64,000 nt of DNA, taken from Dinghuibacter silviterrae (lineage in GTDB: Bacteria > Bacteroidota > Bacteroidia > Chitinophagales > Chitinophagaceae). Shown one piece after another: positions 8,288 to 17,144 of this stretch. Numbering within the stretch: the stretch's first letter is position 1; each line of letters opens with the position of its first letter. The translations under genes and the position numbers were made by a program. The notes under the pieces are model-generated. The model saw nothing but the letters and a program-made list of their open reading frames with translations. It did not search any database and was not told where the DNA came from. The stretch lies in the NCBI RefSeq assembly GCF_004366355.1, contig NZ_SODV01000001.1, positions 992,001-1,056,000 on the forward strand, in the 5' to 3' direction.

Positions 8288-8731
8288 ATGAGCAAACAAC
8301 ATTTTACAACAAAGCACGCCAACGCGGCTACCGTCCAGCACAACTGGTATGTGGTGGATGGTACCAATCAAACCGTGGGCCGGATGTGCGCCAAGATTGC
8401 CGCTGTTCTTCGCGGGAAGAACAAGGCTTACTTCACCCCTCACGTTGATTGCGGGGACTTTATCGTGTTGATCAACGCCGATAAGGTGAAATTCACCGGC
8501 AACAAGCTGGAGGAAAAAGAATACATCCACTACACCGGTTACCCCGGGGGTCAGAAAAGCGAACTGGCAAAAGACCTCCTGAAGCGCCGTCCCGAAGCAG
8601 TGATCGAAACCGCTGTGAAGGGCATGCTGCCGAAGAACCGCCTGGGCAGGAAAATGTTCAAGAAACTGTTCGTATACGCCGGGGCGGCACACCCCCACGG
8701 CGCACAACAGCCCAAAGCGCTTCAATTCTAA
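8288..8731 (+). CDS. rplM: 50S ribosomal protein L13
   Basis: 147 residues from MSKQHFTTKHANAATVQHNW. The in-frame ATG at 8252 would add 12 non-conserved residues and is rejected. Family motifs are WYVVDGTNQTVGRMCAKIAA, HVDCGDFIVLINADK and MLPKNRLGRKMFKKLFVYAG. It binds 23S rRNA early in large-subunit assembly. It is followed after 27 bases by rpsI, the usual order in bacteria. Confidence 0.97.
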   Translation: MSKQHFTTKHANAATVQHNWYVVDGTNQTVGRMCAKIAAVLRGKNKAYFTPHVDCGDFIVLINADKVKFTGNKLEEKEYIHYTGYPGGQKSELAKDLLKRRPEAVIETAVKGMLPKNRLGRKMFKKLFVYAGAAHPHGAQQPKALQF

Positions 8732-8758
8732 ACACTAACATTTCAAATTCCAGATACA

Positions 8759-9148
8759 ATGGAAAAACAAAAAAATGCAGTGGGTCGCCGTAAAGAAGCC
8801 GTCACCCGCGTTTTCCTGAGCCGGGGCGAGGGCAAGATCACGGTGAACGATAAGGACTATAAAGTCTATTTCCCGCTGGTGTATCTCCAGAACCAGGTAG
8901 AAATGCCGCTCAAAACCGTTGATGCGCTGGATAAATTCGACGTCAAGATCAACGCCACCGGTGGCGGGATCAAGGGTCAGGCCGAAGCCGCCAAGCTCGG
9001 CATCGCCCGCGCCCTTTGCGAAGTCAACCCGGAATTCCGTCCCGCGCTCAAGGCCGCCGGCCACATGACGCGTAACCCGGCCGGCGTTGAACGTAAGAAA
9101 CCCGGTCGCAAGAAGGCTCGTCGCAGCTTCCAGTTCTCTAAACGTTAA
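8759..9148 (+). CDS. rpsI: 30S ribosomal protein S9
   Basis: 129 residues, normal length. Conserved motifs are AVGRRKEAVTRVFL, the GGGIKGQAEAAKLGIARAL core and the basic C-terminal tail ending KKARRSFQFSKR, whose last Arg reaches the P-site tRNA in bacterial ribosomes. It belongs to the rplM-rpsI-rpsB-tsf cluster, with rpsB 24 bases downstream. Confidence 0.97.
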   Translation: MEKQKNAVGRRKEAVTRVFLSRGEGKITVNDKDYKVYFPLVYLQNQVEMPLKTVDALDKFDVKINATGGGIKGQAEAAKLGIARALCEVNPEFRPALKAAGHMTRNPAGVERKKPGRKKARRSFQFSKR

Positions 9149-9172
9149 TCACCTTATTACTTTTTACCTATT

Positions 9173-10141
9173 ATGGAGAATAATACGTCACTGCAGCAAC
9201 AACTTCTGGACGCCGGCGTTCACTTCGGACACCTGCGCAAGAAGTGGAATCCCAAGATGCTGCCTTATATTTTCGCGGAGAAGAAAGGCATTCACATCAT
9301 CGATCTGAACAAGACCGTCGACAGCCTTCAAGAAGCTGCCGCCGCCCTGAAGCAGATTGCCAAAAGCGGTAAGAAGATCATGTTCGTCGCTACCAAAAAG
9401 CAGGCGAAAGAGATCGTTACCGAAAGCGCAAAGCGCGTCAACATGCCCTACGTCACCGAGCGTTGGCTGGGGGGTATGCTCACGAACTTCGCCACCATCC
9501 GCAAGAGCGTGAAGAAAATGCAGAGCATCGAAAAGATGCTGGGCGACGGTACCTTCGACAGCATCACCAAGAAGGAACGCCTGACCCTTTCCCGGGATAA
9601 GGATAAGATGGAAAAAGTACTGGGTGGTATCGCGCAACTGAGCCGCGTACCCGCTGCGCTTTTCCTCGTGGACATCGGCCATGAGCACATCGGCCTGGCC
9701 GAAGCCAAGCGTCTTGGCATCACCACCTTTGGAATGGTCGACACCAATTGCGACCCGAACAAGGTGGACTTCGCCATCCCTTCCAACGATGACGCGACCA
9801 AGTCGATTGCCATCATCACCGATTATATCACCGCTGCTATCGCAGAGGGTCTTGCCGAAAGGCAGGCGGAAAAAGCCGATGAGGTTGAAGAATCCGAAGA
9901 ATCCGAAGCCGGCGGTCCTAAGTTCGAACTCGGTTCCGAGGAAGAGCGTGAGCGTGGTCGTCGCAGCGGCGGTCCCGGTGCCAATCGTGGTGGCGGCGGT
10001 CGCGGGCCCGGTGGTCCTGGTGGACCCGGCGGTCCCGGTGGCGGCCAGCGTCGTCGCACCAGCGGTGCACCCGGTGGTGGCGGTGGCGGACGCCGTCCCG
10101 GTGGCGGTGGTGGCGGACCTCGTCCCGGTGGACCCCGTTAA
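9173..10141 (+). CDS. rpsB: 30S ribosomal protein S2 with long Gly/Arg/Pro-rich tail
   Basis: 322 residues. The first about 225 form a normal S2 (LLDAGVHFGHLRKKWNPKML, YVTERWLGGMLTNFATIRKS, DTNCDPNKVDFAIPSNDDA). An acidic linker (VEESEESEAGG) follows, then about 75 residues built from runs of Gly with interspersed Arg and Pro, like RGG or collagen-like low-complexity regions. S2 is usually 230-270 residues. S2 sits on the small-subunit platform side near the mRNA exit, so the tail may contact mRNA or nearby proteins; that is inference. Confidence 0.96.
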   Translation: MENNTSLQQQLLDAGVHFGHLRKKWNPKMLPYIFAEKKGIHIIDLNKTVDSLQEAAAALKQIAKSGKKIMFVATKKQAKEIVTESAKRVNMPYVTERWLGGMLTNFATIRKSVKKMQSIEKMLGDGTFDSITKKERLTLSRDKDKMEKVLGGIAQLSRVPAALFLVDIGHEHIGLAEAKRLGITTFGMVDTNCDPNKVDFAIPSNDDATKSIAIITDYITAAIAEGLAERQAEKADEVEESEESEAGGPKFELGSEEERERGRRSGGPGANRGGGGRGPGGPGGPGGPGGGQRRRTSGAPGGGGGGRRPGGGGGGPRPGGPR

Positions 10142-10170
10142 TAAGGGTTAAGCCTCCATTAAAAAATTAT

Positions 10171-10197
10171 ACCGGGCCTTAGGGCCCGGTCTTCTTT
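10171..10197 (+). terminator. hairpin between rpsB and tsf
   Basis: A perfect 8-bp stem, ACCGGGCC/GGCCCGGT with loop TTAG, is followed by CTTCTTT. It could terminate part of the transcription after rpsB or act as an RNA-processing boundary, since tsf begins only 24 bases later. The T-tract is interrupted by C, so full termination is uncertain. Confidence 0.55.
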
Positions 10198-10221
10198 CAT
10201 TAATATCGTGCAAAAATTATT

Positions 10222-11067
10222 ATGAGCGCAACTATAACAGCTACGGATATCAACAAATTGCGTCAGGCAACCGGCGCCGGGATGATGGACTGCCGCAAGG
10301 CCCTGACCGAGTCGGGTGGAGATTTTGAAGCCGCCATCGACTGGCTGCGCAAGCAAGGCCAGAAGGTTGCCGCCAAGCGTCAAGACCGTGAAGCAAAAGA
10401 AGGGGTAGTGATCGCCAAGACCACTGCCAACCAAGCCAGCGGCTTTGTCCTCTGCCTGGCCTGCGAAACCGACTTCGTGGCAAAGAATGCCGAATTCGTT
10501 GCTTTTGCCCAGAGCCTGATCGACCTGGCCGTTGCCAAGGACGTCAAGACCCTGGACGAACTCAACGCCGCTCCCTACGAGCAGATTACCGTTGCAGAAA
10601 AGATCAACGAACAGGTGGGTAAGATCGGTGAAAAGATCGGCATCACCCGTTTCGAGCGCATCGACGCTACCGCCGTTGCTGCCTATATTCACGGCGCCAA
10701 CCGCATGGGTGTACTGGTTGGCCTGACCAAGGGTGGCGACGCCGCCCTGGCTGCCGGCAGGGACGTGGCCATGCAAATCGCCGCCATGAACCCCGTTGCC
10801 GTCGACCAGGACTCCGTTCCTGCCGACGTCGTCGAGCGTGAAAAGGCCATCGTCCTGGAACAGATCAAACAAGATCCCAAGATGGCCGGCAAGCCCGACG
10901 AAATGCTGGACAAGATCGCCGCCGGCAAGCTGAATGCCTTCTTCAAAGAAAGCACCCTACTCGCCCAGGCCTTCGTAAAAGACAGCAGCCACACGGTCGC
11001 CGACTACCTCAAGAGTGTAGACGCGGGGCTGAAGGTCACGAGCTTCGTGCGCGTGGCACTCGGTTAA
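10222..11067 (+). CDS. tsf: elongation factor Ts
   Basis: 281 residues, normal length. It is the nucleotide exchange factor that recycles EF-Tu. The N-terminal UBA-like motif LRQATGAGMMDCRKALTESG and the core motif GFVLCLACETDFVAKNAEF are diagnostic. It follows rpsB as in most bacteria and is ended by a strong intrinsic terminator. Confidence 0.97.
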   Translation: MSATITATDINKLRQATGAGMMDCRKALTESGGDFEAAIDWLRKQGQKVAAKRQDREAKEGVVIAKTTANQASGFVLCLACETDFVAKNAEFVAFAQSLIDLAVAKDVKTLDELNAAPYEQITVAEKINEQVGKIGEKIGITRFERIDATAVAAYIHGANRMGVLVGLTKGGDAALAAGRDVAMQIAAMNPVAVDQDSVPADVVEREKAIVLEQIKQDPKMAGKPDEMLDKIAAGKLNAFFKESTLLAQAFVKDSSHTVADYLKSVDAGLKVTSFVRVALG

Positions 11068-11085
11068 GCGAACCCACTATATTGG

Positions 11086-11115
11086 AGGCCGCCCCACAAG
11101 GGCGGCCTTTTTTTT
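11086..11115 (+). terminator. rho-independent terminator after tsf
   Basis: Stem AGGCCGCCC (11086-11094) pairs with GGGCGGCCT (11100-11108) around a 5-base loop, followed by eight T (11108-11115). It starts 18 bases after the tsf stop. Confidence 0.9.
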
Positions 11116-11157
11116 GCGCCGCCGCCGCACATCATAACTTGCGGCGGCGGCGCAAAA
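11112..11157. repeat. 18-bp GC-triplet inverted repeat between tsf and pyrH
   Basis: TTTTGCGCCGCCGCCGCA (11112-11129) and its perfect complement (11140-11157) flank a 10-base loop. The core of the stem is GCC/GGC triplets. The left T run is shared with the tsf terminator. The A run on its right side would give a U-tract on the opposite strand, so it could stop leftward transcription. Confidence 0.85.
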
Positions 11158-11180
11158 TCACTAACGATGGTCCTTCGGAC

Positions 11181-11206
11181 GGCGGGCCCGTGGCCCGCCC
11201 TTTTTT
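11181..11206 (+). terminator. second terminator-like hairpin directly upstream of pyrH
   Basis: GGCGGGCC (11181-11188) pairs with GGCCCGCC (11192-11199) around a CGT loop, followed by C and six T. It lies 35 bases before the pyrH ATG. It may be a second stop for tsf readthrough or an attenuator for pyrH. A weak TATCTTCG box follows at 11209. Confidence 0.6.
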
Positions 11207-11241
11207 CCTATCTTCGCCCCCACATCACTAATCGAGACGAC

Positions 11242-11952
11242 ATGCTCCCCAAGTACAAACGAATATTGCTGAAGTTATCCGGAGAATCCCTGATGGGTGA
11301 AAACAGTTTTGGGATGGATCCCAACGTGATTGCAGGGTATGCGCAGGACATCAAGATCATCACGGACCTGGGGGTACAGGTCGCCATCGTCATCGGGGGC
11401 GGCAATATTTACAGGGGAATGAACGAACAGGAGACCGGCATCGAACGCGCCCAGGGCGACTATATGGGCATGCTGGCCACGGTCATCAACGGGATGGCCC
11501 TCCAGAGTGGTTTGGAAAAAATCGGCGTGTATACGCGTCTCCAAAGCGCCATCAAAATGGAACAGGTCGCCGAACCCTACATACGCCGCCGGGCCATCCG
11601 GCACCTCGAAAAAGGACGCGTCGTGATCTTTGGCGCGGGCACCGGGAACCCCTATTTCACGACGGACACCGCGGGTTCCCTGCGGGCCATCGAGATCAAG
11701 GCGGACGTCATCCTTAAGGGCACGCGGGTGGACGGCATCTATACGGCCGACCCCGAGAAAGACCCCGACGCAAAGAAATTCGAACAGATTACTTTTTCCG
11801 AAGTCATATCCCGCAGCCTCAAGGTGATGGACATGACGGCGTTTACCCTTTGCCAGGAGAACAACCTGCCCATTATCGTGTTTGACATGAATAAGCCGGG
11901 GAACCTGCTGCGCGTCGTCACAGGAGATAATGTAGGGACGCTGGTAAAATAG
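11242..11952 (+). CDS. pyrH: uridylate kinase (UMP kinase)
   Basis: 236 residues from [20 protein letters not shown], the typical PyrH start and length. The frame is open back to 11167, but that part codes through the terminator hairpin and is rejected. It phosphorylates UMP to UDP and is a hexameric amino-acid-kinase-fold enzyme. Motifs are [45 protein letters not shown] and the C-terminal [13 protein letters not shown]. pdxH follows after 5 bases. Confidence 0.97.
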   Translation: MLPKYKRILLKLSGESLMGENSFGMDPNVIAGYAQDIKIITDLGVQVAIVIGGGNIYRGMNEQETGIERAQGDYMGMLATVINGMALQSGLEKIGVYTRLQSAIKMEQVAEPYIRRRAIRHLEKGRVVIFGAGTGNPYFTTDTAGSLRAIEIKADVILKGTRVDGIYTADPEKDPDAKKFEQITFSEVISRSLKVMDMTAFTLCQENNLPIIVFDMNKPGNLLRVVTGDNVGTLVK

Positions 11953-11957
11953 GGTCT

Positions 11958-12602
11958 ATGCAGCCGATCGCAGACATACGAAAAGAATATAAGTTAAAGG
12001 AACTCACCGAAGCCTCGGTGGCCACCGACCCCTTCCTCCAATTCGGCCGCTGGTGGGACGAAGCAATGGCATCGCATATTGACGAGGTCAACGCCATGAC
12101 GCTCGCGACCGTGTCGCCCGATGGCCTGCCCGAGGCGCGGATCGTGTTGCTCAAGGGGGTGGACAACCGCGGGTTTGTTTTCTATACCAATTACGACAGC
12201 CACAAGGGCGCCGCGCTGGCCGCGCATCCACAGGCTTGCCTTTTGTTTTTTTGGAAAGAGCTGGAACGCCAGGTGCGCATCACCGGGAGTGTCGAAAAAG
12301 TCAGCCCGGAAGAAAGCGATGCCTATTTTCATTCCCGCCCCGAAGGCAGTCAATTGGGTGCCTGGGCCTCGCCCCAAAGCCAGGTGATCGACGGTCGCTC
12401 GGTCCTGGATAAAAACCTGGAATCCTATACCACGCGCTTCTCCGGCGCCGAGGTGCCCCGTCCGCCGCATTGGGGCGGCTATCGCGTCCATCCCGATAGC
12501 GTGGAATTCTGGCAGGGACGTCCCAGCCGTTTGCACGACCGTCTCCTCTACAGATGGAACAAGGCGGCCAACGCCTGGAGCATTAGCCGCCTCGCACCCT
12601 AA
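11958..12602 (+). CDS. pdxH: pyridoxamine 5'-phosphate oxidase
   Basis: 214 residues, normal length. The FMN enzyme oxidises pyridoxine or pyridoxamine 5'-phosphate to PLP. Motifs are the N-terminal [44 protein letters not shown], SKAxxxxQSQ-like [12 protein letters not shown] and the C-terminal [10 protein letters not shown]. It is 5 bases downstream of pyrH, so probably cotranscribed. It converges on the THX gene. Confidence 0.97.
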   Translation: MQPIADIRKEYKLKELTEASVATDPFLQFGRWWDEAMASHIDEVNAMTLATVSPDGLPEARIVLLKGVDNRGFVFYTNYDSHKGAALAAHPQACLLFFWKELERQVRITGSVEKVSPEESDAYFHSRPEGSQLGAWASPQSQVIDGRSVLDKNLESYTTRFSGAEVPRPPHWGGYRVHPDSVEFWQGRPSRLHDRLLYRWNKAANAWSISRLAP

Positions 12603-12629
12603 GTCAATACACGAACGATCGTACGCGGC

Positions 12630-12746
12630 CTAGGAGGCTGCCTTTACGATGAATTTCGAATGCTTCGTTTTTTTGGCCAACCGGGATTTTCCGAAAGATG
12701 CCCGGAAGATCTTGCCCTTCTTCGTTTTTTTGTCACCGCGACCCAT
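12630..12746 (-). CDS. 30S ribosomal protein THX
   Basis: A 38-codon gene reading MGRGDKKTKKGKIFRASF, then a Lys-rich stretch, ending in KFIVKAAS and TAG. The opening MGxGDKKTxxGKI is the signature of the tiny basic THX protein first known from Thermus 30S subunits and common in Bacteroidota. There it fills a cavity in the 16S rRNA head; the role here is inferred from the family. It shares its strand with the HU gene but lies beyond the HU terminator, so it probably has its own weak promoter in 12747-12800. Confidence 0.9.
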   Translation of the reverse strand: MGRGDKKTKKGKIFRASFGKSRLAKKTKHSKFIVKAAS

Positions 12747-12800
12747 GGCGCTTGAGTTTTATGAATGAATAATGCCCTGCGAGGGGGCATAAATGTACGC

Positions 12801-12838
12801 AAAAAAAAGCAGGTACACTGAGGAAGCGCACCTGCTTT
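12801..12838 (-). terminator. rho-independent terminator of the HU gene
   Basis: On the minus strand AAAGCAGGT pairs with ACCTGCTTT around a 15-base loop and runs into eight T (the A run at 12801-12808). It begins 24 bases after the HU stop. Confidence 0.85.
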
Positions 12839-12861
12839 GTGTTTGACACGGGCCTCAGAGA

Positions 12862-13131
12862 CTACAGCTTTGCAGCCAGCTCCTTGCCGGCCTTGAACTT
12901 GGCCACTTTCTTCGCTTTGATCTTGATCACAGCGCCCGTTTGGGGGTTGCGGCCATTGCGTGCAGCGCGCTTGGTAACGGAGAAAGTACCGAAACCTACG
13001 AGCGTTACTTTGCCACCACCTTTCAGGGTTTTGGTTACAGCTTCAACGAAAGAGTCCAGAGAAGCATTGGCTTGCGTCTTTGTGATGCCGGCGTCTTCGG
13101 CGATTTTAGCAACTAATTCAGCTTTGTTCAT
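12862..13131 (-). CDS. HU family DNA-binding protein
   Basis: 89 residues from [20 protein letters not shown], the exact family start. The frame extension to 13215 covers the promoter and is rejected. Motifs are [21 protein letters not shown], which is the DNA-bending beta-arm, and the C-terminal [13 protein letters not shown]. It is a histone-like nucleoid protein acting as a dimer. It is monocistronic, with a near-consensus promoter and a strong terminator. Confidence 0.96.
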   Translation of the reverse strand: MNKAELVAKIAEDAGITKTQANASLDSFVEAVTKTLKGGGKVTLVGFGTFSVTKRAARNGRNPQTGAVIKIKAKKVAKFKAGKELAAKL

Positions 13132-13154
13132 AGTAGGGTATATTTTAGCAGAAA

Positions 13155-13184
13155 CAAATATAGCCGGTTTTTTATTGCAACAAA
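13155..13184 (-). promoter_or_regulatory. consensus Bacteroidota promoter of the HU gene
   Basis: Minus-strand TTTG (13184-13181), an 18-base spacer, then TATATTTG (13162-13155). This matches the TTTG / TAnnTTTG consensus. The start codon is at 13131, giving a leader of about 18 bases without a Shine-Dalgarno sequence. Confidence 0.75.
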
Positions 13185-13285
13185 ATATTTTTGGAAAAAT
13201 TTCATCCGTTTGCAATCGGCTATAACCCGCATGGTGTAAGGGTTTGGGGGGAGGATTTTAGCAAAGACCGTTAGCGTCGTTTTCG

Positions 13286-13310
13286 AAAACCCTTGTCCAT
13301 AAAGGGTTTT
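13286..13310. terminator. AT-flanked hairpin downstream of DUF4286
   Basis: AAAACCCTT (13286-13294) and AAGGGTTTT (13302-13310) pair perfectly around a 7-base loop. It lies 58 bases after the DUF4286 stop on the minus strand, and the symmetric A/T ends would suit termination in either direction. The rest of 13185-13367 shows no gene. Confidence 0.5.
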
Positions 13311-13367
13311 GGAGGTTTCTTCGGAATGCCAGTGTGGGCGCGGTTTCCGGGGAAAACATATCCACAA

Positions 13368-13673
13368 TTAGTGCACAACCTCCATCAGCGTGCCGAAGGA
13401 CATACTTTTTTCCCCCCAGAGGCGCTGACTTTCCCTCTGAAATGCGGGTTCGTGGGTGGACTGGAAGTGGTCGCAGGCGGCCCGGTCTGTTGCATACAGT
13501 TGCAGTGCGAAAGTAAGCCCATGGCTTTCATCCACGTCTACGAGACGGACGAACTGGTACCGTTCGAAAAAACCGGTAGCCATGATCCCGGGAATCTGCC
13601 GGTCTTTCATCCAGGCGAGCCAGGACGCCACAATGCCCGGATCTACGAGGGTTGTAGTATTGAGGATAAACAT
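13368..13673 (-). CDS. DUF4286 family protein
   Basis: 101 residues, cytosolic. The pattern MFILNTTTLVDPGIVASWLA, WMKDRQIPGIMATGFF, YATDRAACDHFQSTHEPAFQ and a C-terminal FGTLMEVV matches DUF4286, a ferredoxin-like-fold family of unknown function common in Bacteroidota. It is 4 bases downstream of the exonuclease III gene, so it belongs to that operon. No catalytic residues can be assigned. Confidence 0.8.
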   Translation of the reverse strand: MFILNTTTLVDPGIVASWLAWMKDRQIPGIMATGFFERYQFVRLVDVDESHGLTFALQLYATDRAACDHFQSTHEPAFQRESQRLWGEKSMSFGTLMEVVH

Positions 13674-13677
13674 TTCT

Positions 13678-14442
13678 TTAGTCCGTTAGTTCCAAAAAAA
13701 CGGGACAATGGTCGCTATGGGCGATGTCGGGGAGTATCCGGGCACCGGCCAGGGCGTCTCTGAGGTCTTCCGATACGTTGACATAGTCGATCCGCCATCC
13801 CTTATTGTTGCCGCGGGCGCCGGCGCGAAAGGTCCACCAACTGTAGTGATGGGGATCTTTGTTAAAATGCCGGAAGGTGTCGATAAAGCCACCTTCGAAA
13901 AAGCGGTCCATCCAGGCGCGCTCTTCGGGCAGGAAACCGGAGGAAGTCTTGTTCCGGACGGGATCGTGTATATCGATGTCCCGGTGGGCGATATTGTAGT
14001 CGCCGCAAACGATCACCCGGGGACGCTCTGTGAGCAGTGCGTGTAGAAAGGCCATGAATTCATCCAGCCACTGGTATTTGTAGCGCTGCCTGTCCTCACC
14101 GGTGGTGCCGGAAGGGAAGTAGGCGTTGATCAGGGTCCGGTCGCCGAAATCCAGGCGGATCACCCTCCCTTCGGCGTCGCTTTGGGGGTGTCCGGTTCCG
14201 TAGACGACGTTGTCGGGGTGGATCCGTGTAAAGACGGCAACGCCGCTATACCCTTTTTTCTGGGCGGGGAACCAAAAGGTCTCGAAACCGAGGCTTTCGA
14301 TCGAGGCGATGTCCACGTCTTCACGCAGGGCCTTGATCTCCTGGAGACAGACGATGTCCGCGTTTTCCCTGGAGAGCCATTCCAGCAGGCCCTTGTTGAT
14401 GGCCGAGCGGACGCCGTTGACGTTGTACGTGATGATCTTCAT
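13678..14442 (-). CDS. xth: exodeoxyribonuclease III
   Basis: 254 residues of the ExoIII/APE1 family, which cleaves DNA at abasic sites and removes 3' blocking groups in base excision repair. Conserved residues are visible in [22 protein letters not shown] (catalytic Glu), [27 protein letters not shown] and the C-terminal [11 protein letters not shown]. Its ATG overlaps the TGA of the metH C-terminal gene by four bases, an unusual pairing of repair and methionine genes. Confidence 0.96.
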   Translation of the reverse strand: MKIITYNVNGVRSAINKGLLEWLSRENADIVCLQEIKALREDVDIASIESLGFETFWFPAQKKGYSGVAVFTRIHPDNVVYGTGHPQSDAEGRVIRLDFGDRTLINAYFPSGTTGEDRQRYKYQWLDEFMAFLHALLTERPRVIVCGDYNIAHRDIDIHDPVRNKTSSGFLPEERAWMDRFFEGGFIDTFRHFNKDPHHYSWWTFRAGARGNNKGWRIDYVNVSEDLRDALAGARILPDIAHSDHCPVFLELTD

Positions 14443-17135
14443 ATATCATACTCCAGGTTGGGACGCAGCCAGCGCTCCACTTCCTCGATGCTCATGCCTT
14501 TGCGGCCGGCGTATTGTTCCACCTGGTCTTTTTCGATTTTACCGACACCGAAATAGATGCTTTGCGGATGGCTGAAATACCAGCCGGAAACGGAAGAGGC
14601 GGGGTACATCGCCAGGGACTCGGTCAACTGGATACCGGCTTGCGCGTCGGCGTCCAGGAGCCGGAAAAGCTTGAGCTTTTCGGTATGGTCCGGGCAGGCG
14701 GGATAACCCGGGGCGGGCCGGATCCCCTGGTAACGTTCGGCGACCAGGTCTTCCGCGGAGAGGTGTTCTTCCGAGGCATACCCCCAGAATTCCCGGCGGA
14801 CCCGGAGGTGTAAATGTTCGGCAAAAGCCTCCGCCAGCCGGTCCGCCAGCGCCTTTAACAGGATAGCATTATAGTCGTCGTTTTCTTTTTCGAAGTGCGC
14901 GATCCACTTTTCGATCCCGATGCCTGTGGTCACGGCAAAACCACCGACATAGTCGCCCGGGCCGGGGAGCCCGGCCGGTTTTATAAAGTCGGTGAGGCAG
15001 AACTGGGGCTGGTCGGCGGCCTTCTTGATTTGTTGCCGGAGGTGACACAATAACTCAGGCGTACCCTCCACATCGATGGAAATATCATCCCCCACAGCGG
15101 CGGCGGGCCAGAAGCCGACAGCGGCGTTGGCCGTGAGCCACTTTTCGTCGATGATGCGTTGCAGAAGGGCGCGGGCATCCTTATACAAACGGGTGGCTTC
15201 GACCCCCACCTTTGGGTCTTCCAGGACGGCGGGAAAACGGCCCGGCATTTCCCAGGCCAGGAAAAACGGACCCCAGTCGATCATATCCGCGATCGTCCCC
15301 AGGTCGTACTCCTTGAAGTAACGGACCCCGGTAAAGGCGGGCACGGGCGGGGTGTACCCTTTCCAGTCGATGGGCATCCGGCGCGTCTGCGCGTCCGCGA
15401 TCGGCAGGTATTGCTTGGTGGTTTTCTTTCTTGCAAAGTCCTCCCGGAGCTTTTGGTATTCGTCCGCCAGTTGCTTTAGGAAAACAGGTTTCTGCTGCGG
15501 GTTCAGGAGGTTACCAGTGACCGTTACGCTGCGGCTCGCGTCCAGGACGTGGACGACGCCGTGCGGGTACTCACCGGCAATCTTGACCGCGGTATGCGTC
15601 CGTGAGGTCGTGGCGCCCCCGATCAATAGGGGGATGGTCATCCCGCGGCGCTTCATTTCCTTGGCCACGTGCACCATCTCGTCCAGGGACGGCGTGATCA
15701 GGCCGCTGAGCCCGATGACGTCGGCTTCTTCCTTCTGGGCGGTTTCCAGGATCTTGTCGGCGGGGACCATGACCCCGAGGTCGACGATCTCGTAGCCGTT
15801 ACAACCCAGGACAACGCCGACGATGTTTTTACCAATATCATGAACGTCGCCCTTGACGGTGGCCATTACGACCTTACCCGCGGAAGACCGTTTCTGGCTG
15901 GTTTTTTCCAGTTCGATAAAAGGTGTGAGTACGGCGACGGACTTTTTCATCACGCGGGCGCTTTTTACGACCTGCGGGAGGAACATCTTGCCGCTCCCAA
16001 AAAGGTCACCCACCACGCTCATCCCATCCATCAAAGGTCCTTCGATGACGTCCAAAGGTTTTGGATAGGCCTGGCGCGCTTCCTCGGTATCGGCCTCGAT
16101 GTAATCGGTGATCCCGTTGACCAGGGCGTGTTGAAGGCGCTCCTGGACGGTGCCCTGGCGCCAGGTCTCATCCTTGACCTGTACGGTGCCCTTTGACTTG
16201 ACCGTTTCGGCAAAGGAGATCAGGCGGTCGGTCGCGCCCCCGCTAGGGTCCCGGTTCAGGATGACGTCTTCGCACAGCTTTTTGAGTTCAGGTTCGATCT
16301 GCTCGTATACCGGCAACTGGCCGGCATTCACGATCCCCATGTCCATGCCTTCGCGGATGGCATAATAGAGGAAGATCGAGTGCATGGCCTCGCGGACGGC
16401 TTCGTTCCCCCGGAAGGAAAACGACATATTGCTTACTCCCCCACTGATTTTGACCAGCGGGAATTTTTGCTTAATAAGCCGGCACGCTTCGATAAATTCG
16501 ACCGAATAGTTGTTGTGTTCCTCGATGCCGGTGGCAATGGCAAACACGTTGGGGTCGAAGATGATGTCCTGCGGGGCGAAGCCTACCGTTTCGGTCAGGA
16601 TCCTGTAGGCCCGGTCGCAGATACGCATGCGGCGTTCGTTGTTGTCCGCCTGGCCGTCTTCGTCAAAGCACATCACGACGACCGCGGCCCCAAAGCTTTT
16701 ACAGATAAACGCCTGGTCGATGAATTTCTCCTCTCCTTCCTTTAGGGAGATGGAATTGACGATGCACTTCCCCTGTACGCATTTGAGACCCGCGTGGATG
16801 ATCGAAAACTTCGACGAGTCGATCATGATGGGGATCTTGGCGATATCGGGTTCGCTTTGCAGAAGGTTGAGGTAGATCGTCATGGCCTTTTCCCCGTCGA
16901 GCAGGGCGTCGTCCATGTTGACGTCAAGGATCTGGGCCCCGTTTTCCACCTGTTGGCGGGCAACACTCAAGGCCTCTTCATATTTATTTTCCCGGATCAG
17001 CCGGGCAAATTTCTTGGAGCCGGTGACGTTGGTACGCTCTCCTACATTGACAAAATTGGTTTCGGGGCGGACCACCAGGGGTTCCAGCCCGCTAAGACGG
17101 AGGTAAGGCGGTATGATCTTCGTTGTTGTGGACAT
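14439..17135 (-). CDS. metH: methionine synthase, folate/B12/activation modules (split MetH, C-terminal part)
   Basis: 898 residues holding three of the four MetH modules. The methyltetrahydrofolate-binding domain covers about 1-330 ([20 protein letters not shown]). The cobalamin cap and Rossmann domain cover about 340-570, with the B12-ligating His at 432 in DVHDIGKN. The AdoMet reactivation domain is C-terminal ([33 protein letters not shown]). The homocysteine module is encoded by the gene just upstream; only 9 bases separate that stop from this ATG. The break falls in the natural linker before LRLSGLEPL, so both products look intact and should act together. Confidence 0.95.
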   Translation of the reverse strand: MSTTTKIIPPYLRLSGLEPLVVRPETNFVNVGERTNVTGSKKFARLIRENKYEEALSVARQQVENGAQILDVNMDDALLDGEKAMTIYLNLLQSEPDIAKIPIMIDSSKFSIIHAGLKCVQGKCIVNSISLKEGEEKFIDQAFICKSFGAAVVVMCFDEDGQADNNERRMRICDRAYRILTETVGFAPQDIIFDPNVFAIATGIEEHNNYSVEFIEACRLIKQKFPLVKISGGVSNMSFSFRGNEAVREAMHSIFLYYAIREGMDMGIVNAGQLPVYEQIEPELKKLCEDVILNRDPSGGATDRLISFAETVKSKGTVQVKDETWRQGTVQERLQHALVNGITDYIEADTEEARQAYPKPLDVIEGPLMDGMSVVGDLFGSGKMFLPQVVKSARVMKKSVAVLTPFIELEKTSQKRSSAGKVVMATVKGDVHDIGKNIVGVVLGCNGYEIVDLGVMVPADKILETAQKEEADVIGLSGLITPSLDEMVHVAKEMKRRGMTIPLLIGGATTSRTHTAVKIAGEYPHGVVHVLDASRSVTVTGNLLNPQQKPVFLKQLADEYQKLREDFARKKTTKQYLPIADAQTRRMPIDWKGYTPPVPAFTGVRYFKEYDLGTIADMIDWGPFFLAWEMPGRFPAVLEDPKVGVEATRLYKDARALLQRIIDEKWLTANAAVGFWPAAAVGDDISIDVEGTPELLCHLRQQIKKAADQPQFCLTDFIKPAGLPGPGDYVGGFAVTTGIGIEKWIAHFEKENDDYNAILLKALADRLAEAFAEHLHLRVRREFWGYASEEHLSAEDLVAERYQGIRPAPGYPACPDHTEKLKLFRLLDADAQAGIQLTESLAMYPASSVSGWYFSHPQSIYFGVGKIEKDQVEQYAGRKGMSIEEVERWLRPNLEYDI

Positions 17136-17144
17136 GGCGGTTGT

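Noticed and set aside
11167-11241. Upstream in-frame start for pyrH
   Set aside because: It would translate through a terminator-like hairpin and adds 25 residues not found at the PyrH N-terminus.
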